Assembly: GCA_043777595.1 (NCBI GenBank)
Contig: JAYWHT010000002.1
Location: forward strand, 1-22,773
DNA length: 22,773 bases
Origin: JAYVJH01 sp043777595
GTDB taxonomy: Bacteria > Bacteroidota > Bacteroidia > Cytophagales > Spirosomataceae
Direction: 5' to 3'
In this document: positions 8,438-14,626 of the stretch, one piece after another
Position numbering within the stretch: position 1 is the stretch's first letter
Layout of the letters: each line of letters opens with the position of its first letter
Program-made: the position numbers and the translations under genes
The notes under the pieces: generated by a model
Told to the model about the DNA's origin: nothing
Seen by the model: the letters and a program-made list of their open reading frames with translations, nothing else
The model's database searches: none

Positions 8438-8848
8438 ATGATTTCAAAAAAAGCAAAGTACGCACTCAAAGCCCTTAAAGTTTTGACAGAAGATTTTGGC
8501 AAGGGGCCAATTCTTATCTCTCATGTTGCAGAAAGAGAGCAAATTCCAAAGAAATTTTTGGAGGCTATCTTATTAGAATTACGCAATCACGGCATTTTAC
8601 ACAGCCAAAAAGGTAAGGGTGGAGGGTACATGTTGCGTTTAGAGCCATCAAAAGTTAACTTTGCCCAAGTTATCCGAGTAATTGACGGCCCCATCGCTCC
8701 TACACCCTGTGTTTCACTCAATTTTTATGTAAAATGTGATGACTGTAAAGATGAGGCAACGTGTATGCTACGTCCAGTTATGGAACAAGTCCGTGATGCC
8801 AATTTGGCTGTTTACGAAAACACTACGCTCGCTATTTTTCAGGCATAG
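8438..8848 (+). CDS. Rrf2-family transcriptional regulator with four cysteines
   Basis: A 136-residue Rrf2-family DNA-binding protein. Residues 1-60 form the winged helix, with IPKKFLEAILLELRNHGIL as helix-turn-helix and recognition region and KGKGGGYML as wing. The sensory half has C91, C100, C103 and C109 (spacing CX8CX2CX5C). In IscR and NsrR three cysteines in this region hold an Fe-S cluster, so a cluster or a thiol sensor is plausible, although the spacing differs from E. coli IscR (CX5CX5C). The target genes are unknown; no isc, suf or cysteine-synthesis genes are nearby. A small dyad (GGAT-TT-ATCC) upstream around 8408-8418 could be an autoregulatory operator. TTACTTTG at 8391-8398 is a near match to a -7 box. 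A clear terminator follows. Confidence 0.9.
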   Translation: MISKKAKYALKALKVLTEDFGKGPILISHVAEREQIPKKFLEAILLELRNHGILHSQKGKGGGYMLRLEPSKVNFAQVIRVIDGPIAPTPCVSLNFYVKCDDCKDEATCMLRPVMEQVRDANLAVYENTTLAIFQA

Positions 8849-8875
8849 TACTTATTATAAATAGTCGAACCGCTC

Positions 8876-8922
8876 AAAATTCCTGTGTTCTCCACCGAAT
8901 ACAGGAATTTTTCGTTTTTTTT
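8876..8922 (+). terminator. Intrinsic terminator after the Rrf2 gene
   Basis: AAAATTCCTGT (8876-8886) pairs perfectly with ACAGGAATTTT (8901-8911) around a 14-nt loop, and a run of eight T follows at 8915-8922. This is a standard intrinsic terminator. Confidence 0.85.
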
Positions 8923-9007
8923 ACATAGACGACCACCACCAAGAGTAGGTTTTGAATAAATAGACTGTTACACAATAATCTAATATCTGTCGCATATTGA
9001 CTCAATT

Positions 9008-9796
9008 ATGAATTTAAATTTAAAAGAAAAAGTAATCATCGTCACAGGAAGTGGCCAAGGAATTGGTGCGGCCATCGCCGAGGCATTGGCTCTCGAAAAT
9101 GCTATACCCATCGTTGTTAGTCGTAGTGATACTGAAAATCAGTTAGTTATTGAAAAAATAATGGCTGTCGGTGGTATGGCATATAGTGTTGAGGCTGAAC
9201 TAACCGACCCAGAAGAATGTAAAAGAGCCGTTGGTATTGTCGCCGAACGGTATGGTCGTATTGATGGGTTGGTAAACAATGCAGGTGTAAACGATGGAGT
9301 TGGTTTAGAAAACGGTAGCTACGAAGCATTTGTAGATTCACTCAGTTGTAATATTGGCCATTACTACTCTATGGCTCATTATGCACTACCCTATCTTAAA
9401 AAAACCAAGGGTTCAATCTTAAATATTACTTCCAAAATAGCCACTACTGGCCAAGGTGGTACGTCGGGTTATGCTGCTGCCAATGGCGGGCGCAATGCCC
9501 TAACCCGAGAATGGGCTGTTGAATTACTCAAATACGGCATCAGGGTAAACGCCATAGCCGTGGCTGAGTGTTGGACACCGATGTATGAAAACTGGATAAA
9601 CACTAAGACTAATTCCGATGAAATATTAGCAGAAATAAAAAAAAATATACCATTAGGACACCGACTGACGACCTGCGAGGAAATTGCTAACATGGCCACA
9701 TTCTTGATGTCCAGCCGCTCGAGCCATACCACTGGTCAGATTATGTACGTTGATGGTGGCTATGTACATTTAGACAGAGCTATCTTGAAGAAGTAG
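9008..9796 (+). CDS. SDR-family oxidoreductase with an atypical YxxxN active site
   Basis: A 262-residue classical-size short-chain dehydrogenase. The Rossmann cofactor motif TGSGQGIG is at 13-20 and NNAG at 90-93. Active-site N115 and S142 (NITS) are present, and the catalytic tyrosine is Y155 in SGYAAANGGRNALTREWA. The lysine four residues later, which normally lowers the Tyr pKa and binds the nicotinamide ribose, is N159. The reading frame is otherwise intact and strongly SDR-like through DGGYVHLDRA near the C-terminus, so this does not look like decay. From memory, Bacteroidota have a clade of such proteins annotated as L-fucose dehydrogenase-like SDRs; that substrate is only a suggestion. 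The gene stands alone between two terminator-like hairpins. Confidence 0.88.
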   Translation: MNLNLKEKVIIVTGSGQGIGAAIAEALALENAIPIVVSRSDTENQLVIEKIMAVGGMAYSVEAELTDPEECKRAVGIVAERYGRIDGLVNNAGVNDGVGLENGSYEAFVDSLSCNIGHYYSMAHYALPYLKKTKGSILNITSKIATTGQGGTSGYAAANGGRNALTREWAVELLKYGIRVNAIAVAECWTPMYENWINTKTNSDEILAEIKKNIPLGHRLTTCEEIANMATFLMSSRSSHTTGQIMYVDGGYVHLDRAILKK

Positions 9797-9827
9797 CTTG
9801 GCAGAAAGTGAAATTTTTTTGCCAAGC
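9796..9827 (+). terminator. Hairpin after the SDR gene
   Basis: GCTTGGCA (9796-9803) pairs perfectly with TGCCAAGC (9820-9827), and the stem can extend inward through a GAAA/TTTT stretch. It begins at the SDR stop codon. The T-tail is poor, so it could be a terminator or an RNA-stabilising 3' hairpin. Confidence 0.5.
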
Positions 9828-9852
9828 GTTCCTCATTTTTCGTTTGGGCTAT

Positions 9853-9860
9853 TACCTTTG
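9853..9860 (+). promoter_or_regulatory. Candidate -7 box for mdh
   Basis: TACCTTTG matches the Bacteroidota -7 consensus TAnnTTTG, 34 nt before the mdh start codon. No TTG lies at the right -33 distance. Confidence 0.45.
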
Positions 9861-9894
9861 CAAATCCATTATTTAACATATACAAAAAAACAAT

Positions 9895-10824
9895 ATGAAA
9901 ATTACAGTAGTAGGTGCAGGTGCCGTTGGGGCAACTTGTGCCGATAACATCGCCCGTCGGCAGTTGGCCGAAGAAGTAGTACTTTTGGATATCAGAGAAG
10001 GTTTTAGTGAAGGCAAATCTTTGGATATGTTTCAGACTGCTACCTTGCTGGGATTTGACACCAAAATCACAGGTTCGACCAACGACTATGAAAAAACCAA
10101 AGGTTCAGATGTGGTCGTGATTACGTCGGGGCTTCCCCGTAAACCTGGTATGACTCGTGAAGAACTCATTGGCATCAATGCAGGAATCGTAAAGTCGGTG
10201 GCACAAAATATATTAAAGTACTCGCCAAAAGCGGTTATTATCATAGTTTCAAACCCAATGGACACTATGACTTACTTAGCATTCAAAGAGCTTGGTATTC
10301 CTAAAAAACGCCTTATTGGTATGGGTGGCGTTTTAGACAGCGCACGCTTCAAAACCTATTTATCGTTGGCCATGGACTGCTCGCCCAACGACTTACATGG
10401 TATGGTGATAGGCGGCCATGGTGACACAACCATGATTCCGCTCACTCGTTTGGCTACCTACAACGGTATTCCAGTGAGTAGATTTTTATCGGAAGAAAAA
10501 CTACAAAAAGTAGCTGCCGACACTATGGTAGGTGGCGCTACGCTCACTGGTCTTATTGGTACGTCGGCATGGTATGCGCCTGGTGCAGCAGTAGCGGTAT
10601 TGGTTGAGAGCATTGTCCGTGACCAAAAACGTATCTTTCCTTGCTCTGTTGCTCTCAATGGCGAGTATGGCCAAAAAGACATTTGTATGGGTGTGCCTGT
10701 GATTGTTGGTCGTGGTGGTTGGGAAAAAATCATCAACCTTCGTCTTAGTGATAACGAAAAAGCAGCTTTTGCCAAGTCGGCCGATGCCGTTCGGAGCATG
10801 AACAACGTACTTGGTACTTTGTAG
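9895..10824 (+). CDS. mdh: Malate dehydrogenase (NAD-dependent, LDH-like type)
   Basis: A 309-residue TCA-cycle enzyme interconverting malate and oxaloacetate with NAD. The dinucleotide motif GAGAVG is at 7-12 and the NAD-specifying acid D32 ends VVLLD. The mobile-loop arginines R82 and R88 (LPRKPGMTREE) mark malate rather than lactate specificity. The catalytic pair is D148 (VLDSAR, with substrate-binding R151) and H175 in GGHGDTTM. Length and order agree with the LDH-like MDH group found in Bacteroidota. It is monocistronic, with a -7 box candidate upstream and a long bidirectional hairpin between it and the convergent rpmA gene. Confidence 0.97.
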   Translation: MKITVVGAGAVGATCADNIARRQLAEEVVLLDIREGFSEGKSLDMFQTATLLGFDTKITGSTNDYEKTKGSDVVVITSGLPRKPGMTREELIGINAGIVKSVAQNILKYSPKAVIIIVSNPMDTMTYLAFKELGIPKKRLIGMGGVLDSARFKTYLSLAMDCSPNDLHGMVIGGHGDTTMIPLTRLATYNGIPVSRFLSEEKLQKVAADTMVGGATLTGLIGTSAWYAPGAAVAVLVESIVRDQKRIFPCSVALNGEYGQKDICMGVPVIVGRGGWEKIINLRLSDNEKAAFAKSADAVRSMNNVLGTL

Positions 10825-10841
10825 GCGAGAGTAGATAGCCT

Positions 10842-10892
10842 CATAAACAATAAGCCAACATCACATTTAGTGATGTTGGCTTATTGTTTATG
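10842..10892. terminator. 23-bp perfect hairpin between mdh and rpmA (bidirectional terminator)
   Basis: The arms at 10842-10864 and 10870-10892 are perfect inverse complements of 23 bp with a 5-nt loop (ATTTA). It sits between convergent genes, 17 nt after the mdh stop and 14 nt after the rpmA stop. The symmetric stem could stop transcription from both sides. Confidence 0.8.
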
Positions 10893-10906
10893 TAATTGGG
10901 TCAGAC

Positions 10907-11176
10907 CTATGCCTCAGCTACGGCCACTGGGTCGATGTGTACAAACGATTTGTCATTACGTCCTCTCGAAAAACGTACAACTCCGTCAGCTAATGCAAAC
11001 AGTGTATGGTCACGACCTATACCTATGTTTTTGCCTGCGGCTGTTTTTGTGCCACGCTGACGAATGATAATATTGCCAGCGATAGCTGGTTGGCCTCCAA
11101 AAATCTTAACGCCTAAACGCTTGCTTTCTGACTCCCGGCCGTTTCGCGAACTACCCGCACCTTTCTTGTGTGCCAT
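10907..11176 (-). CDS. rpmA: 50S ribosomal protein bL27
   Basis: An 89-residue ribosomal protein of the large subunit whose N-terminus reaches the peptidyl-transferase centre. It starts MAHKKGAGSSRNGRESESKR, the standard bL27 start without the cleavable extension seen in Firmicutes, and continues with LGVKIFGGQPAIAGNIIIRQ and the GRDHTLFAL segment. The C-terminal tail is alanine-rich. It lies 53 bp after rplU on the same strand in the widely conserved rplU-rpmA pair, sharing its promoter. Confidence 0.98.
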   Translation of the reverse strand: MAHKKGAGSSRNGRESESKRLGVKIFGGQPAIAGNIIIRQRGTKTAAGKNIGIGRDHTLFALADGVVRFSRGRNDKSFVHIDPVAVAEA

Positions 11177-11229
11177 GATGTATAATTATTTAGTAAGATG
11201 TTAGTCTTAGTGATTGAAATGTTTTGATA

Positions 11230-11541
11230 TTAAGCTGCGATTGACTCAATCGAAACTTTTGTAAGTGCCTGACGGTGTCCGTTTTTCTTTCTGTAACCCT
11301 TGCGGCGTTTTTTCTTGAAAACAATAACTTTCGTGCCTTTGAGGTGCTCTACTACCTTTACTGTTACACTTGCACCCGATACTGTCGGTGCGCCTACACT
11401 GATGGCTCCGTCGTTGTCCACCAACATCACATTGTCAAATACGAGTACAGCGTCAATATCACCTTTTAATCTGTTAGTAAAGATTTCTTGGCCTTGTTGA
11501 ACTTTAAATTGCTGCCCCGCTATTTCTACGATTGCGTACAT
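11230..11541 (-). CDS. rplU: 50S ribosomal protein bL21
   Basis: A 103-residue ribosomal protein that binds 23S rRNA. It begins MYAIVEIAGQQFKVQQGQ and ends with the basic KKKRRKGYRKKNGHRQ segment followed by TKVSIESI, all diagnostic of bL21. It is the first gene of the rplU-rpmA operon. A good Bacteroidota-type promoter lies 37-66 bp upstream. I did not recognise an L21 leader autoregulatory structure in the short leader. Confidence 0.98.
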   Translation of the reverse strand: MYAIVEIAGQQFKVQQGQEIFTNRLKGDIDAVLVFDNVMLVDNDGAISVGAPTVSGASVTVKVVEHLKGTKVIVFKKKRRKGYRKKNGHRQALTKVSIESIAA

Positions 11542-11577
11542 AATTTTGCGGTTTTATTGATTTTAAAAATTGGACTG

Positions 11578-11607
11578 CAAAACTACGCTTTTTTGTTTAG
11601 AATACAA
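11578..11607 (-). promoter_or_regulatory. Bacteroidota-type promoter of rplU-rpmA
   Basis: On the minus strand TTG (11605-11607), a 19-nt spacer and TAGTTTTG (11578-11585) match the consensus TTG-N17-23-TAnnTTTG. The implied start gives a leader of about 30 nt before rplU. Confidence 0.6.
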
Positions 11608-11629
11608 TAAAATAGTTGTCTATCTTTTA

Positions 11630-11653
11630 CTGTCAGGTAGAAACACCCGACAG
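11630..11653 (-). terminator. Hairpin downstream of the lysine-rich gene
   Basis: CTGTCAGGT (11630-11638) pairs with ACCCGACAG (11645-11653) with one A/C mismatch and a 6-nt loop. It lies about 50 nt after the stop of the lysine-rich gene and before the rplU promoter. No clear T-tail follows, so this is tentative. Confidence 0.4.
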
Positions 11654-11699
11654 CACGTAAAGTATCTAATTTTGACTCAATCATATCTGACTTACTGTT

Positions 11700-12128
11700 T
11701 TAGTCTGCCGTTACTGTGCTTTCTGATACTACTACTTTCACTTTTGGTATCCGCTTTACAGGTACTGCCTTGGGCGTTTTGGTAGGTTTATTCACTAACT
11801 TGGCGGCCTTTGTTGGTGCAGGAGCTGGCTCTGGGCTGGCGGCTGATTTGGCTTTTTTATTAGCCGTTCTTAGTGCGTTTTTAGTTGTTTTTTCTGTATT
11901 TTTTTTTGCTTTCTTAGCCGCTTTCTTAGCCCGTTTTATTGATTTTTCAATCGATTCTTCCTGTTTTTTGTCAGCTTTTTTCTTTATTTTAGCTATTTTT
12001 TTGGCTAATTTTTCAGCCGCTTTCTTGGCGGCTTTGTTTAATTTATCATAACTTTCGGGTAGCTCTCTGGCTATGCTAATGTTGATACCACTGGCAATAC
12101 GCTCGATGATGTGCTTATCTGTTTTCAT
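11700..12128 (-). CDS. Lysine/alanine-rich, histone H1-like small basic protein (unknown function)
   Basis: A 142-residue very basic low-complexity protein. Residues 1-29 are ordinary sequence (DKHIIERIASGINISIAREL). Residues 30-95 are lysine/alanine-rich and probably helical or coiled (KLNKAAKKAAEKLAKKIAKI). Residues 96-135 are Pro/Ala/Lys-rich (SPEPAPAPTKAAKL), like the tail of H1-type bacterial proteins. There is no signal peptide or membrane segment. It could bind nucleic acid as a nucleoid or ribosome-associated factor, but low complexity makes homology unreliable and I do not recognise a family. It has its own promoter candidate inside the 3' end of the RNA methyltransferase gene. The alternative, that it is a non-coding artefact, is less likely because the bias is at the protein level and a full promoter lies upstream. 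Confidence 0.72.
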   Translation of the reverse strand: MKTDKHIIERIASGINISIARELPESYDKLNKAAKKAAEKLAKKIAKIKKKADKKQEESIEKSIKRAKKAAKKAKKNTEKTTKNALRTANKKAKSAASPEPAPAPTKAAKLVNKPTKTPKAVPVKRIPKVKVVVSESTVTAD

Positions 12129-12174
12129 AAAATATTTGGTTTTGAATAGATACAGTGCGTAACTATAATTTTTA

Positions 12175-12203
12175 CAAATGTAAAATAATTTGTGTTATTT
12201 CAA
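12175..12203 (-). promoter_or_regulatory. Bacteroidota-type promoter of the lysine-rich gene
   Basis: On the minus strand TTG (12201-12203), an 18-nt spacer and TACATTTG (12175-12182) fit the consensus. The -33 element overlaps the last codons of the upstream RNA methyltransferase gene. The predicted leader is about 40 nt. Confidence 0.55.
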
Positions 12204-12731
12204 TGTTAAATTTTTTGAGACAAAATCCCAAGCCACAATTCCCGCACTTACCGACACATTGAGCGAGTGTTTTGTGCCAAATTGCGGAATTTCTAAACAT
12301 ACATCGCAGCCTTCAATAATGGCCTGACTGACCCCAAAAACCTCATTACCAAGCACAAAAGCATATTTTTTGTTGAGTTCGGGCATAAAATCAATCAATG
12401 ACGTGCTGTCTTCTACTTGTTCGAGAGCAGCCACCACAAAACCCTCCGATTGTAGGTGTTTGGTCAGTTCGTTGGCATCTGACGCATATTCCCAAGCCAC
12501 CGACTCGTCTGAACCTAAGGCTGTTTTGGCGATTTCACGGTGTGGTGGTGTGCCTGTGATGCCGCAGAGATATATCTTTTCGGCACAAAACGAATCAGCA
12601 GTTCTAAAAATCGAGCCTACGTTGTTCATACTTCTGATGTCGTCCAAGACAAATACAAAAGCGTTTTTGACGGTTTCTTTAAATTCATCGACCGACAGGC
12701 GACCGAGTTCGTCCATTGATAGTTTTTTCAT
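12195..12731 (-). CDS. TrmH/SpoU-family RNA 2'-O-methyltransferase
   Basis: A 178-residue SPOUT methyltransferase that would transfer a methyl group from S-adenosylmethionine to a ribose 2'-OH in tRNA or rRNA. The three family motifs are present: motif 1 NNVGSIFRTADSF (36-48, catalytic R43), motif 2 FVLGNEVFGVS (125-135) and motif 3 IPQFGTKHSLNVSVSAGI (148-165). The protein lacks the extra N-terminal substrate-binding domain of RlmB-type enzymes, so it is the short TrmH/TrmL-like type; the target nucleotide cannot be assigned. Its ATG overlaps the stop of the Uma2-family gene by 4 nt (ATGA), so it is the second gene of a translationally coupled pair. Confidence 0.92.
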   Translation of the reverse strand: MKKLSMDELGRLSVDEFKETVKNAFVFVLDDIRSMNNVGSIFRTADSFCAEKIYLCGITGTPPHREIAKTALGSDESVAWEYASDANELTKHLQSEGFVVAALEQVEDSTSLIDFMPELNKKYAFVLGNEVFGVSQAIIEGCDVCLEIPQFGTKHSLNVSVSAGIVAWDFVSKNLTLK

Positions 12732-13297
12732 TCCGCAAAAACACCTTCAAAAATAGCTTTCATAGCGAGGCTGGCATCGAGATAAGGCAACGGTATTTCT
12801 TCTTCGAGTTTGGTAAAACAGGTAAATTCCCATTTTTCATTATTTCTTGAATAAACCTCTACAAAAGGCTCGGTCTGAGAAACTATCAGGTAATATTGCA
12901 TCGTTGGCAACGACGAATATTCACGTAGTTTGTCGGTAGTATCAGTTTTAATAGAGCTATCCGAAAAAACCTCTACAATCAAAATGGGTTTTGTAACAGC
13001 GTGCGAGTCTTCGTCGTCCACGATTGGTGCTACAACTACGTCTGGATAGCGATATAGTTTGCCAACATTTAGCATGGTTCTAATGTCGTGGTTGAAAATC
13101 TCGAAGACCTTTTCGTTTAGTTTGTCCTCTAATTGTCGTACAATTTTACGACAGATTTTATTTGCAATTTTTGATTCTCCAGGCATAGGAATTAGGTTGC
13201 CGTTTATAAATTCATGACGGATTTCGGACGTTTTTTCAAGCTCAAAATATTCTTCAACTGAATACTTTTTTTCGGATGTGGCTATTTCTACAATCAT
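12728..13297 (-). CDS. Uma2-family (DUF820) PD-(D/E)XK nuclease-like protein
   Basis: A 189-residue protein of the Uma2 family, a restriction-endonuclease-like fold abundant in Cyanobacteria and present in some Bacteroidota. The family start KYSVEEYFELEK is near residue 11. The catalytic-type residues are D86 in YRYPDVVVAP, E109 in ILIVEVFSDSS and K123 in TDKLREYSSL, so the nuclease core looks intact. Its biological role is not established; Uma2 genes often occur in many copies and have been suspected of mobile or selfish behaviour. The open frame extends to a TTG at 13318, but that codon lies inside the predicted -7 box, and the ATG at 13297 fits the family better. It overlaps the RNA methyltransferase gene by 4 nt. 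Confidence 0.88.
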   Translation of the reverse strand: MIVEIATSEKKYSVEEYFELEKTSEIRHEFINGNLIPMPGESKIANKICRKIVRQLEDKLNEKVFEIFNHDIRTMLNVGKLYRYPDVVVAPIVDDEDSHAVTKPILIVEVFSDSSIKTDTTDKLREYSSLPTMQYYLIVSQTEPFVEVYSRNNEKWEFTCFTKLEEEIPLPYLDASLAMKAIFEGVFAE

Positions 13298-13315
13298 AAT
13301 GAATTGATTTTTTGC

Positions 13316-13344
13316 CAAATATAATCAATTATTCAAACCGACAA
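13316..13344 (-). promoter_or_regulatory. Bacteroidota-type promoter of the Uma2-RNA methyltransferase pair
   Basis: On the minus strand TTG (13342-13344), an 18-nt spacer and TATATTTG (13316-13323) match the consensus. The implied transcript starts about 12 nt before the ATG at 13297. This also decides against the TTG start at 13318. Confidence 0.55.
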
Positions 13345-13389
13345 ATACAAGAAGAGTACTTTTCATAAAAATTCGGTCGTTTATTTTGC

Positions 13390-13397
13390 TACCTTTG
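13390..13397 (+). promoter_or_regulatory. Candidate -7 box for prfB
   Basis: TACCTTTG matches TAnnTTTG, 41 nt before the prfB start codon. It is the same octamer found upstream of mdh. No TTG at the -33 position was seen. Confidence 0.45.
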
Positions 13398-13438
13398 TGG
13401 CCTTATTTTTAATATAAAAAAACCAAAATAGACCTGTC

Positions 13439-14516
13439 ATGACAACCGAACAGTTGAAAGACTTGAAAGCCCGTATGTTGGCTTTGAGGGGGTATCTTTG
13501 ACTACGATACCAAAAAAGAACGCCTTGCCGAATTAGAACAAATACAAAATCAACCTGAATTTTGGAAAAACTCTACCGCTGCCGAACTAACCATGAAAGA
13601 AGTCCGTGGACTCAAAGGCTGGACAGAAAGCTATGAAAAAGTAGAGAACCATCTCGGCGACCTCGAAACCCTGCATGAGTTTTGGGAAATGGGCGAAGCC
13701 ACTGAAAATGAGGTAGATGCCGAATATAAAAATGCACAAACTACGCTTGAAGCCCTCGAACTCAGAAAAATGTTGAGCAACGAAGAAGATCAACTGAGTG
13801 CTGTTATTGAGATTAATTCTGGGGCAGGAGGCACCGAAAGCCAAGATTGGGCCGAAATGCTTTATAGAATGTACTTGATGTGGGCCGAAAAAAATGGCTA
13901 CAAAGTTACACAGATAGACTACCAAGAAGGCGATGGGGCGGGTATTAAGTCGGCGACGATAGAAATAAACGGCCCGCTGGCTTATGGCTATCTGAAATCC
14001 GAAAATGGAGTACATCGATTGGTCAGAATTTCGCCCTTTGACTCTGCCGCTCGCCGTCATACTTCGTTTGCTTCGGTTTATGCCTACCCACTCATTGACG
14101 ATACGATAGAAATACAGGTAAATATGGCCGATATTGACTGGGATACTTTTAGGTCGGGTGGGGCTGGTGGCCAAAACGTAAACAAGGTCGAGACGGCTGT
14201 ACGCTTGCGCCATAAGCCTTCGGGGCTAACCATCGAATGCCAAAAAGAGCGTAGCCAACATCTTAATAGAGAGATAGCGTTACAGCTTTTGAAATCGAAG
14301 CTATACCAAATCGAAGTCGAAAAACGAAATGCGGCCCGTGCCGAAGTGGAAGCATCGAAACAAAAGATAGAGTGGGGTTCGCAGATTAGAAACTATGTAA
14401 TGAACCCATATAAGTTAGTGAAAGATGCCCGAACAGGTGTAGAAACGTCTGACGTGCAGGGCGTTATGAACGGAAATCTCAATGAGTTTATCAAAGCCTA
14501 TTTGATGATGAATTGA
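13439..14516 (+). CDS. prfB: Peptide chain release factor 2 (RF2), expressed by programmed +1 frameshift
   Basis: RF2 ends translation at UGA and UAA stop codons. The zero frame from ATG 13439 gives 20 codons, then an in-frame TGA at 13499-13501. A +1 shift at CTT continues as GAC TAC GAT for 338 more codons, giving 358 residues (E. coli RF2 has 365). The stop-codon recognition motif SPF is at 198-200 and the peptidyl-hydrolysis motif GGQ at 243-245, both exactly 7 residues earlier than in E. coli. The residue equivalent to E. coli 246 is Ser239. A simple ORF call would begin at 13593 and lose the first 51 residues. The gene itself ends in TGA followed directly by TAA. It is probably monocistronic, with a terminator following. 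Confidence 0.97.
13487..13502 (+). promoter_or_regulatory. RF2 programmed +1 frameshift site
   Basis: The stretch AGGGGGTATCTTTGAC contains an internal Shine-Dalgarno-like AGGGGG (13487-13492), one spacer codon, the slippery CTT (13496-13498), the TGA stop (13499-13501) and a following C that weakens termination. From memory it is identical to the E. coli prfB site. RF2 shortage makes the ribosome pause at TGA and slip forward, so RF2 controls its own level. Confidence 0.96.
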
Positions 14517-14524
14517 TAAAAGTC

Positions 14525-14561
14525 AATGAAGTCTTCCCTCAAAGCGAAGACTTCATTTTTT
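14525..14561 (+). terminator. Intrinsic terminator of prfB
   Basis: AATGAAGTCTTC (14525-14536) pairs perfectly with GAAGACTTCATT (14546-14557) around a 9-nt loop, followed by a T-run to 14561. It begins 8 nt after the prfB stop. Confidence 0.85.
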
Positions 14562-14626
14562 ATGCCCTATCTTGTTTTTCAAAAACCTTTTGTGTAGTAT
14601 TGTCTCTAACTAAATCCTTCAAAAAA

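Noticed and set aside
13439..13501. prfB as a broken gene because of an in-frame TGA after 20 codons
   Set aside because: The TGA sits in the exact RF2 autoregulatory frameshift signal, and the +1 frame continues with a full RF2.
13587..14213. Long minus-strand open frame (208 codons) opposite prfB
   Set aside because: It is the antisense shadow of a clear RF2 gene, with no family motifs and no promoter.
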